This document shows positions 53,553 through 62,794 of a stretch of 64,000 bases of DNA, one piece after another. The notes beneath the pieces were generated by a model. It did not search any database. It worked only from the letters and a program-made list of their open reading frames with translations, and was not told where the DNA came from. This stretch comes from Corythucha ciliata (lineage: Eukaryota > Arthropoda > Insecta > Hemiptera > Tingidae), in assembly GCA_038030265.1 (NCBI GenBank), contig CM075941.1, forward strand, positions 44,826,164 to 44,890,163, written 5' to 3'. Within the stretch, counting starts at the first letter, position 1. Each line of letters begins with the position of its first letter. Made by a program: the position numbers and the translations under genes.

Positions 53553-56035
53553 CCTCAATTTTAGCAGCATATTACCGATTTTTTAAATTTTTTTTTATCA
53601 GGGGATTAGCACTTTTCTCAGTTTCAGCTGGAAATTAACGTTTTTCTTAAGTGTTTTCCTCAATTTTAGCCACAAAATAGGGGGACTTTTCACGAATCAG
53701 GATTTTTTTTTGGTTCACCATACGCAATGCATGAGCGATTTTTCTCAGTTTTCCCGCGAATTAGCGGATTCTTCACCTATTGCCACAAATTGGCGTTTTT
53801 TTTTTCAATTTCAGCCTGAAAAGTTGCCTTCAGACTCCGCAAATTGGCGTATATTCAGTTTTTGGCGCAAATTTGAATTTTTCTCAATTTCAACCGCGAA
53901 ATAACGCTTTTTTAAAATTGTAGCGGCGACGCGTAGTAGCGTTTCAAACCTGTGAATTAGCGAATTTTCTCAATTTCAGTCACAAATTGGCGTTTGGCGC
54001 AATTTTAGCTGTAAATTGGCGATTTTGTCCAGTTTAAGCCGTGAATTTGCAATTTTCTCAATTTCTAGGCTTAAAATTAACCTTTCTCTTAATTTTGACC
54101 AGGCTGATTATTTTATTTTCTAAATATTACCTGCAAATTAGCGTATTTTCACGTTTTATCACCGCATTAGCAATTTTATATAACTTTTATAGGCATAGAT
54201 TATTGCTTCTTTTCAGTTCTAGCCGTGAATTAGCGTATTTTTCAACATTGTACTGTAGCCATGCATGAATTTGCCATTTTTCTGAATTTTTGCTACAAAA
54301 ATGCCTTCAGAAGGTGCGAATTTAAATTATAAATGTAATTTTTTTTTTCAAACCAAAAAATTTACATCTATCCATCCATTTCTGTCAAAAAATCATTTTT
54401 TTTAAATTATAAATTTCACGACACTTAATTCGAGAATTAGTGATGTTTCTCAATTTTAGCTGCGAATTTTCGCTTTTTCTAAGTTTTAGCAGCGTGGTAG
54501 CGTCTTTAACGCGTGCATTACCTACCGAGGTTTGTCAATTTGCCAAGAATTGGCGTTTGACTCAATTTAAGCTGCAAATTAGCAATTTTTTCCATGTTTA
54601 ACTGAGAATTAGTACTTTTCCCCAATTTGAACAGAAAATTAACGTTTTTTAGTGCATTTCATTTGTCAAAATGCACTATTGGTCTCGTCGTGATGGTGGC
54701 AAACATGAGTCATGACATGTTTTTTTCGTGTTTCAGAACCTCTAGAGCACGAATTTAGTGGTTTCCGGAATTTATATACATATTTCTTTATGTTTTTATT
54801 GGTTTATATACAATATACATATATCTTTATGGCCGTTTTCTTGTTAGCACGATAACTCTCGTAGAAGTTAATTTAGTGGAACGCGCTTTGGAACAAAAAA
54901 CAGTAGTCATAAGACCCCGGTCGGTATTGCATTTGGGCCAAATCGGTCATGGTGGAGGGGGGGGGGGAATAGGGGTTGAACTGGCTGGGGTGGTGGGGGT
55001 GGTCCTTCCGGTGTGGAAGTGTAAAAATAGCGTTGAACTTCATTAGTTCATCTTAGCGCTCTAAAATTCGACTCAATGATTTAATGTAACGAAAGTCCTG
55101 GGTTCCATTGAGATTTATCGAAAACTTTGATGTGGGGGGGGGGTCGGGTGAAATGGGGGATGAAATTTCAAAAAAATCGCTTAAATTCACACGTTTAGGT
55201 ATTATAAAATACCTACGGCCCAAAAAAAGAAACTTTTCGACATTTTTGAAGAGAGGGTGGTGAAAATAGAGGAGATTAATTTCGGCTTAATGAAACAAAT
55301 TATGGTATCAAAATTATTACTTCTGGGACGGCTTAGTGTATACGTATACAGAATGAAATGCACTCTTTCCGACCGCCAGCTGCCGGAGCGAAATTTTTCT
55401 TCATTTCAGCTGCGCTAATTGGTGATTTTTTCAATTTTTGCCGCGAATTTGTGATTTTCTTTATTTTGTATCCGCGAATTAACGTTTTTCCATAATTTTA
55501 TAACTGAAAATTGCAAATTAGCGATTTTTCCCAATTTCATCAGTGAAATAGCGTTTTGTGCTAATTTTGCGGCCATTCAGCATCCTATTCCTTTTTCATA
55601 CGCGAATGGGCGATTTTACGCCATTTCAGTTGTGAATTTGCCATTTTAGTCCAATTTTAACCTGAAAGCGTCTTTTATTTGTCTATATTATAGCGTGTTT
55701 TCTCAACTTTAACCGCGGGGTTTGCCCGAATACAACACTTTTGCGTTGATTTCCACAATTTATTCGTAGAATGGCCTCCATGTACCGCGAATCAGCAATT
55801 TTTTGTATTAATTTTAGTCTGGAAGTTGCACCGTAAGACCACGAATCAGCGCTTTTTAGCAGCTATAGCCACGGTTATTACCGATAGAGGGTCCAGGGCG
55901 AACCCCCCCCCCCCCCGTACATCGGTACACTAATGCGTTTGGTCTGAAGTCCAAGGAAAAAGCTGGACGTACTCGGACCTTTTTGGGCTATTCAAGTCCA
56001 GAAAATCTGCTAAACCTTTCACTTCAACGTGAAAG
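53553..56035 (-). repeat. R3 (reverse) segmental duplication, copy 2
   Basis: Collinear with 41034-42750 apart from the 0.74-kb insertion at 54651 and small changes. Both end in the same non-R3 block (C-run, GTACATCGGTACACTA, CCAAGGAAAAAGCTGGACGT, CACTTCAACGTGAAA-like). Spacing between copies is about 12.5 kb, direct orientation. Confidence 0.9.
54651..55391. mobile_element. Insertion in copy 2 with AGTGCATTTCATT inverted ends
   Basis: AGTGCATTTCATT (54651-54663) and AATGAAATGCACT (55352-55364) are exact inverted repeats, and the sequence is absent at the equivalent point of copy 1 (near 42120). A further 27 or so bases (CTTTCCGACCGCCAGCTGCC and following) also lie outside the copy 1 alignment, so the right limit is uncertain. 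The left end also folds on itself (AGTGCATTT, AAATGCACT). No coding frame; two G runs (54957, 55134). Family unknown. Confidence 0.75.
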
Positions 56036-56112
56036 GTGAAGACACCTTTAGAAAGGTTTTATTTGATGAGAATGAATGAGAGCCAAGGAGTTTGAAATGA
56101 AATAAAGCATAA

Positions 56113-56362
56113 AGCGCCCCATACACTTTCAGTTTAACTGAAGGCAATCGTGAGGCCGTCGATCGGGGTTACCCACACATTTATCAGTTAATCTGAAGGT
56201 CATGGACTGCAGTACGTGAAAACTGAAGGTGTGTGGCCGTAGGACCGGCGAGGATCGGACGTGAGATCGGCGACTGACAGTGTATGTTGCTCGGCGATTT
56301 TGGTCTGACGTTCGCCTCTTGAGGCGACGGCCTGCAGGCAATAGCATAGTGTATGGGGCGCT
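56113..56362. mobile_element. MITE, PIF/Harbinger-like, TAA target duplication
   Basis: Ends AGCGCCCCATACACT (56113-56127) and AGTGTATGGGGCGCT (56348-56362) are perfect inverted repeats, flanked by TAA on both sides (56110-56112, 56363-56365). 250 bp, GC-rich interior with CAGTTTAACTGAAGG and CAGTTAATCTGAAGG repeats. Two overlapping minus frames are not genes. Confidence 0.9.
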
Positions 56363-56384
56363 TAAGAAATAAACATGTGAGAGA

Positions 56385-56765
56385 GGGGATAGGGATTAAT
56401 ACCACAGTCTTCCCTCCTGGGTTTAGTCCAGAATGTAGTCAAGTAAGTAAGGGGTACGACGATAACTTGGTTTCTGTCGACGTTTAGAGGGCTTACCATC
56501 CAAAGCGTAACTTCCTCGACTAGCGGATCGAATTTCGATGTGCGATTATATTTTTTTAGGTTCGTGGGACCGGGTTTCAGAAGCCATTTTTCCCAGTGTC
56601 GGATATCGATGTTGCGAGAGTGTAGAGCTAATTCTATCGTCCTCCACAGCACACCGTTATATCTCTCGACTTGACCAGCAGGATTATAGGGGGTGGTACG
56701 GCTCGATGCTATTCCTTGCGAAGTAAAGTACTCTTTCATTTCAGCAGACATGGAAGACATGAATG
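56385..56765 (-). pseudogene. Ty3/Gypsy integrase fragment, inverted
   Basis: Minus-strand FMSSMSAEMKEYFTSQGI, ASSRTTPYNPAGQVERYNGV, LWRTIELALHSRNI, then a jump to KPGPTNLKKYNRTSKFDPLV and EEVTLW, with a final degenerate VIVVPLTYLTTF. This is the end of the integrase core (the catalytic glutamate of QVERYN is kept, but two residues of the usual NPxGNGQ are missing) and the C-terminal beta-strand region. The segment between RHWE and KPGP is deleted. It meets the plus-strand gag fragment at about 56765-56805. Confidence 0.85.
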
Positions 56766-56802
56766 TAGGAAGGAGCTCAATTTCTTTGACGAGAATATGC
56801 AA

Positions 56803-57237
56803 AGCTCTTTGAAACCTGAACGGTTCGAAGCTGACCAAAATTCTAGTACGGCCGCTTCTGAAAGGAATCAGTGGTATCGAACATTCGACAATTTCATTGC
56901 ATGCGCAGAGCCTCCGCCATCAAACGCTACGAAACTAAAACTCTTGATCAACTTCGTTTCTCATCACGTCGATAACTTCATAAGTAACTGTTCGACGTTT
57001 GAAGAAGCTGTTGAAGTGCTCAAGCGCATCTACGACGAGCCCGTCAACGAAATTTATGCAAGATACAAGCTAGCGACTCGCCGTCAAAACTCCGATGAGT
57101 CAAAAGTCAATAGATCAGTACCTTCGGGCATTAACAGTTCTCGGCAAAGATTGTCAATTCAAGGCTGTCACCGCCGATCAAAACCGGGACTTTTTCATCA
57201 GAGACCCTTTAGTCTTCTCGCACGTTAGACGAAGCAT
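56803..57237 (+). pseudogene. Ty3/Gypsy gag fragment
   Basis: Plus frame SSLKPERFEADQNSS, NQWYRTFDNFIACAE, KLKLLINFVSHHVDNFI, FEEAVEVLKRIYDEPVNEIY and ARYKLATRRQNSDES. After a frameshift near 57103: SIDQYLRALTVLGKDCQFK, AVTADQNRDFFIRDPLVF, SHVRRSIYGR, then a stop. This is a Gypsy-type capsid region of a different lineage from the 7.2-kb gag. No start codon is assigned. Confidence 0.85.
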
Positions 57238-57239
57238 CT

Positions 57240-58052
57240 ATGGACGCTAGATCACTTTAACCGGCCCGTCTGCAATCTCTCTCGTTCCCCTCGACAACAA
57301 CAGTTAACGCTGTTCGATCTGATTTCCCATCTCCATCGAAATCTGAAAGCTCTCGTCGAGAATCTTCAATATCCTCGAGCTCCTACCAAGAAACAGTAGC
57401 CGCTATTCATCAAAAATGTTTCTACAGAGGCAAAAAGAAACATTCTCGAACTAACTGCCCAGCGGAGAACGCTCAACGTACAAAATGTTTAAAGAAGGGG
57501 CACTTCGCTTCCGTCTGTAGATCGTCCTATCAAGCGTCGAATCAAAAATTAAAGTCAAACTCACGGCACTCGACCGCAGTTCTCAGCTCGATAGCCGGTA
57601 GCTTACCAAAAGCGGCTACGATCAATGGCCACCCAGTAATTCGCTCTGGTCGACACCGGAAGTACCTCGAGCTTTCTTAATACGAAGACTGCCCACAAGT
57701 TAGGTCTTCGTGTTCTTCAGGAAAGGTGTCAATGCCCTCCACATCTGTTACGCCGCGAGTAACTGGACGATGTAAAGTCACTCTGACACTTCTTAACCAC
57801 TCGTATGAAGACGTGGAGCTGTCTCTTCTCCCCGATCTCTGTTCTGATCTCATATAATAGGTCACGATCTCTTGAAGGCCCAATACTCTCTTCTTGTAGT
57901 TTTTGGAGGTGCAAAAGAGGCTCTCACCATTTGTTCTTCTTCTTTTATCGCCGCCCTCGTGGAACCAGCTTCGCTTTTCGATAATTTGAAAGAAGGCTGC
58001 GGCTCCTCTAGCAACTAAATCTCGTCAACATTCATCAAGTATTACCGTCGAG
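57240..58052 (+). pseudogene. Ty3/Gypsy nucleocapsid, protease and RT start, degenerate
   Basis: Continues the gag fragment in shifting frames. Zinc knuckle region from 57417: KCFYRGKKKHSRTNCPA, where the second cysteine of the first knuckle is arginine, and KCLKKGHFASVCRS. Protease: ALVDTGSTSSFLNTKTA with the DTG active site at 57652-57660. Then HSYEDVELSLLPDLCSD, GHDLLKAQYSLLVVFGG and, before RT, LATKSRQHSS. Several stops and frameshifts. Domain order is canonical up to the start of RT. Confidence 0.8.
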
Positions 58053-58087
58053 TAACCCCCCCCCCCTCAATTTCACTCCAGATCCGC

Positions 58088-58291
58088 ATTTGCCTAGGCC
58101 CTATTCTGTTTATAATATACATAAATGCGATACCGCGCATAAATGCGAGTCTCAAACCTAAATATGGCATTATTCGCCGATGGTACAGCCATACCTGATC
58201 CTGGGCGTATTGATACAGTTGTCCGTAGACTAAATTCTGGCTTGAATAAAATTAACAAGTACCTCATTTCCAACGCTGGAATCAAATTTTA
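58088..58291 (+). pseudogene. LINE reverse transcriptase fragment with damaged catalytic box
   Basis: Plus frame LGPILFIIYINAIPRINASL, then KPNMALFADGTAIPDPGRI and GLNKINKYLISN. This is RT from just after the QGS box through the catalytic box of a Jockey/CR1-type LINE. The FADD box reads FADG (58173-58184), which removes the second catalytic aspartate. It follows a C-run after the Gypsy fragment and is cut at the Penelope-like fragment. Confidence 0.75.
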
Positions 58292-58870
58292 CTGAACTAC
58301 GCCGATGCTTCGATAAATTTCTTGGACCTCACAGTACAAAGAACAGAAGGTGGGCTGAAATATTCTGTTTATCGTAAGCCCACTGCTAGTGTTGTGTTGA
58401 TTCCATTGGACTCTTGCCATGCCAATCAGCACAAGATGGCAGGTTTGCGAGCAATGGTTAATAGGCTGCTGTCAATTCCTATGGAAGAGGCTGGTTATGT
58501 CAAAGAGACCCTAGAGATTTATAGTTATAGCAGAAAATAACGGATTTGATAAGGCAGTAGTAAACGGCATGCTGAAAAAATGTGAAATGAGGGCACTGAT
58601 GTAAAGTGCGTGTACCCGGTGGAGAACGTGTAGAAGCGGGCAACTCTAATGCGCCCTATGGAATGTTTTGCCGTATTTAGGGCGGGTGACGGATGTAGTC
58701 TGTAAAAGCCTTGAAGAGAGCGAAATATAAAGTGGCGTTCAAGACTTCGCACACACTTCGAGACCGCTTGCCAAGCAACAAGTACAGAATCGACCCTGCA
58801 GAAGAAAGCGGGATCCGGACTCTGGATTCCACCCTCAAACGGAATTGCACACGACCCGGTATAGTGCGCA
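58292..58870 (+). pseudogene. Penelope-like element: RT end and start of GIY-YIG region
   Basis: Plus frame SINFLDLTVQRTEGGLKYSV, YRKPTASVVLIPLDSCHA, HKMAGLRAMVNRLLSIP; frameshift near 58525 to IAENNGFDKAVVNGMLKKC; then VKALKRAKYKVAFKTSHTL, RDRLPSNKYRIDPAEESGI and RTLDS. This is the order at the end of RT and the linker into the GIY-YIG endonuclease of Penelope-like elements. The expected SGIYKL reads SGIRTL, so the first tyrosine of GIY is lost, and the YIG part is absent. Confidence 0.75.
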
Positions 58871-58959
58871 ACGATCTCGATGAAGAGTTCAGCCGCGACG
58901 CGTTGACGTCGTCCATCAAAAATAGTTGGGACCGGTCAACGTTGGTGAGATTCCATTGA

Positions 58960-61900
58960 AAGAAAGGCGAAATTTCCCGTGCCCATAAGAGAACACCCCC
59001 TCCCCAACCGCACTTTCGAAATGATCTATTGTTCTTTCGACATCCCACTCCCCGTAACCAATAATTTTCTCGTATTAAAGCCTGTTGAATGATCGAATGA
59101 AATTAGCGCTATTACGGTTTAATTTACGGAGTAATTATTAACCTAGTATCCTCCCCCTCACATCACTTCCAGCTATTCATATCGTTCGTTCCACCCAATA
59201 TAAGGGCACTTCAGAATTCATCGCGAACGCGTTTTCACAAGAGGCTCAATGATGCGGGGTGTGGTGCATCCAACTTTTGTCCTTCACTCTCTGTCTCTCT
59301 CTCATTTCTTCTCCTCCACACACACACATACACGACACTTCACACTCTTACACCACCGCCCCCGCAGAGCTGCCCCATCGAACACGCAGGTCTCGTGCTT
59401 GACTCTCTCTCACTCTCTTCGGCCTCTCTTCACTAAAACTGTATCCACGGCTGGGGGGTGGTATTTCTCTACCTTCTTCTCTTTGGCTTTTTCACCGAGT
59501 TTCAGTACCCAGTTCGGTCGGTGTCATGATCGTAGGTCGTTCTTCGGTTGTTCGGAGAAGTGACCGTTTTTATGATATTTTTCACACGGCTTTTAAATTA
59601 TAGTCCGAGATTTATTTAAAGGGGCGATAGGGCTATTAAACATTTTTGTTTTATAATATTTAAATTATTTTTTTTGAAGAATGGCGTGGGATAGAAACAG
59701 GTACGGCAGAATTTATGTGGTTTTTCAACAAAAATATGTTGACATTTTAATTAGCAGGTGGCGGGCTCTTTTTTTTTTTTAACAGCATGTTGTGTTCTTT
59801 GTTTAATACACAAACCTTCCCGTCTAAATTTACTTTTGAACAAATTGTTGTTAATTTTGCGTGTGGGTAACAAATAAGGCGACCCATCAATAATTTTTTT
59901 TTTCTCAGGATTTTAACACATTTTTCCTCAGTTCAGCCCACTTCAACCCTTCAATACCTGTAAGTCGTGCGGGTTTTCACAAAGTCGTTTGTCAACACGT
60001 TAAATCTTTATACTAGGGCCGTTGACAACCCAATTCCGCTTTTCAACCCCCCAGAATTTTTTTTTTTTTTTTTAGTTTGAGAGCTTGGGTCCTACCACAG
60101 GGCCATTCAACTCAGAAAGGGATTTAAAAGCCGCACCCCCTCACCCCATCGTTCCTCGTTTTCAAGAGAGACGTTTTCTCGTCTCCGAGGGTTCGTCTTG
60201 ACCCAGTTTTTTTAATAATGTTCCACGGTGGAGACTTTTTTTTTTTTTACAGCTGTAAAGATGAAAACTACTCGTCATCTTCAACTTTGCCAAAGGCGTT
60301 TTTCTTTTCTTTCGACTTCCCCCTCCCCCCAATCAAATGGTGGCTTGGATTTTTTTGCTCCTCCCTTCGCCCCCTCCCTACCATCAGCACTTTTCTTTCA
60401 TTGGACTCTTAAGACTTTTCTCTTTCTATTGTATTGTGTGCCAACCCGTCCATTCTCGTCTAATCCAAGTACTCCCCCCCTCTCCTCCTCCTCTGTTGAC
60501 CACCACCGAGGGGGTCACTTTTATACCGCACACACATCATCCCCCGCATGGTCTTTCACCCCAAGTCCCCACCGATTTTTTTTTTTTTTTTTTTTTTTTT
60601 ACTGAGAAAAGAGGCGGCTAAACTTCCTTGGACTTGTTTGAAAAATCGTGTCCGGAATGAAGTGATGGGCAGGAGAGGGGGGTGGGAGCCCTTTTTTTCA
60701 AAAGATTTATTTCACTTCTCTTTTTAAGTGCTTTCGTGTTCTAGTACTCTCGGGGGGTATTTATGAGCCTTGAGAGTTTTTTGGAAGGAACTGTGAAAAA
60801 AAAAAAAAAAAAAGGAGCAAAAGGATATCCATAAAACAAGTGGATGAAAATGGTGAGGGGTGGGGAATGAAAATGAAAACGACGGAGGTTATAGAACATT
60901 TTTTTGAATATTGTGCACGTCATATTGCTTTGCGGGCGCCTGATTCTGTCTAAGCAGTGAACTGGGCGAAGAGGGGGAGGACTTGAGCGCCAGCCAATTT
61001 CTTCAAGTTTTCGAGCACGTTAGGTGGTTAACCGGGGCAGGGGGGGGGGTTAAATATTGTGCGTGTCGGTTTGTTTTACTTTTTCTTTTTGGCATGTTGT
61101 TTCCGTACCTTAAAACCTCTAATTGAGTTCCCCCCCCCACCCCTGACACCTATTCTTTGGCTCATAAAAAACTTCAAGGAACGAAACCTGCACGTTATTT
61201 CTGTTGTAATTCTCTGACCGGACCAATGCTTTCCCCCCCCCCCCTCTGTTAATATTGGCAAACGCATGCGCGCCGTTTCTCGACAATTTTTTCCCCCAAT
61301 ATTTAAGAAAGAACAAAAATAACTTGCAAAAACAATTGTGTGTAGGAGGAAGGCGTCCTCTTATTCCGTAACATTCCATTACTTTTGATCAAACTGATTC
61401 AAACATGATATTTTGTCAAAACCTCCTTCAAAGTCTCTCCCCACTCTGCGAAGTAAACGCGTGGATTCTGGATTCGCGAAGGATATGAAACTTCATTACC
61501 CATTGGGAGGAGGGCCTGCCCTGGCAAAAATGAGGGTGAACCACTAATAGGATTCCCCCCCACCACCAGCACCGGCAAGCCAAAAGACTGGTTATGCTTT
61601 GGTGCGTGGTGGGGGGGGGGGATAAAGGAACCACTTTAATTAAAAGCCAAATAGTAGAAAAATTTCCTCTTTTTTTACCTCTACTCGCAAAATATGGAAT
61701 AAAATGAAGGGGCTTGAACGAAAATTGATACACAAAAAGTAATTTAATCCCGTGGTTGTTTGTCTGCGGGGGCCAAACGAACAAAACTCTTAATTTTCAA
61801 CTATCTCATAAAAGCATAAATTCACCAATTCGTACTTTCAAAATACTCTCAAGAGTTCTTTCCTGAAGTTGAAAAACTGCCCTCAATCTCCACTCAACAA

Positions 61901-62590
61901 TCCTGGAAATTGCCAACAAAAATATAAAAAAGGAGTTCAAGTCAGCAGTTTTGGCGTATATTTTATTCCCCAACCTTTTCCTTCTTCAACCCCTTACCAC
62001 CACCCACCCCTGTTATAAATAAATCATCCTCTTTTCACCGCCATCCCACTCACCACTACCGCCCTTACTATCACACAAGTCCTGTAACGCGGCGACGGGC
62101 TACGAATCGGTAATAGGCCCTGGCGTGGAAATCCTTACGAGTTAGACGTTGCCTAATATATTTCCCCTCGTAACTTTTTTTCTCCCTCCCTCTCTCTCAT
62201 TCTCTCTCTCTCTTTCCCTTTAAACCCACCTCTCACTGCCTTTCTCAATCCCTGGAATTTAAAGCCCAATTAGCATAAGCTGAAAAGCGTGCCCCGCCCG
62301 CCACCTGTGTTTTTGAGGGGTTGTTCCTTTTTCCACGAATTTTATAATACATTTTAGATGATGCGTCTTAATCGCGCCTTTTGAAACAAACAAAAAAAAA
62401 ATTAAAATACTCGAATATTCGCTGGAGTGGTGTTTACGGCAAGTTGAAGAATTATTTTAACAAAAAAAAATATAACTTGCCGCTCGCTTAGGAAAGCGGT
62501 GGCGGGACACATGGTTCAACCGGGACCCAGATTGGATAACACCATGGAGGAATCCTTGGAGACCCTCATTAGAAAGGTAAATTCCGCATG
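58960..62590. other. Low-repeat island, no gene recognised
   Basis: CT and CA microsatellites at about 59285-59330, 59403 and 62175-62212; T24-type run at 60577-60600; A-run at about 60796-60813; G/C runs at about 61040, 61130, 61231 and 61611. Long frames such as 60228-60605 are serine- and proline-rich translations of pyrimidine tracts and have no domain. Confidence 0.45.
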
Positions 62591-62790
62591 CCCCCCCCCC
62601 CATCATCAAATCATCATCATTACCTTTTTTTCAGTGTTGGTTGTGTGCGTTTTGTTTGTATAGAGTGTGTAACCGTATAGTAGATACACGTATCGATATA
62701 CATACGTGATATACGTCATCAATATCGCAAGCAAGCTTCCAGGATAAAACAAATGATATACGTGAAAACAAAAAAAAAAAAGAACACAAT
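62591..62790. repeat. C-run, ATC/TGATGA-like simple repeats and ATACGT-rich tract
   Basis: C11 at about 62591, CATCATCAAATCATCATCAT, then ATACACGTATCGATATACAT and ATACGTGATATACGT. No gene. Confidence 0.6.
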
Positions 62791-62794
62791 TTCG

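Noticed and set aside
56129..56405. Two minus-strand open frames across the MITE
   Set aside because: They lie inside a non-autonomous element with perfect inverted ends and show no transposase features.
60228..60605. 125-codon open frame as a gene
   Set aside because: Its translation is made from pyrimidine tracts and homopolymers (long S, P and F runs), overlapping two other open frames.
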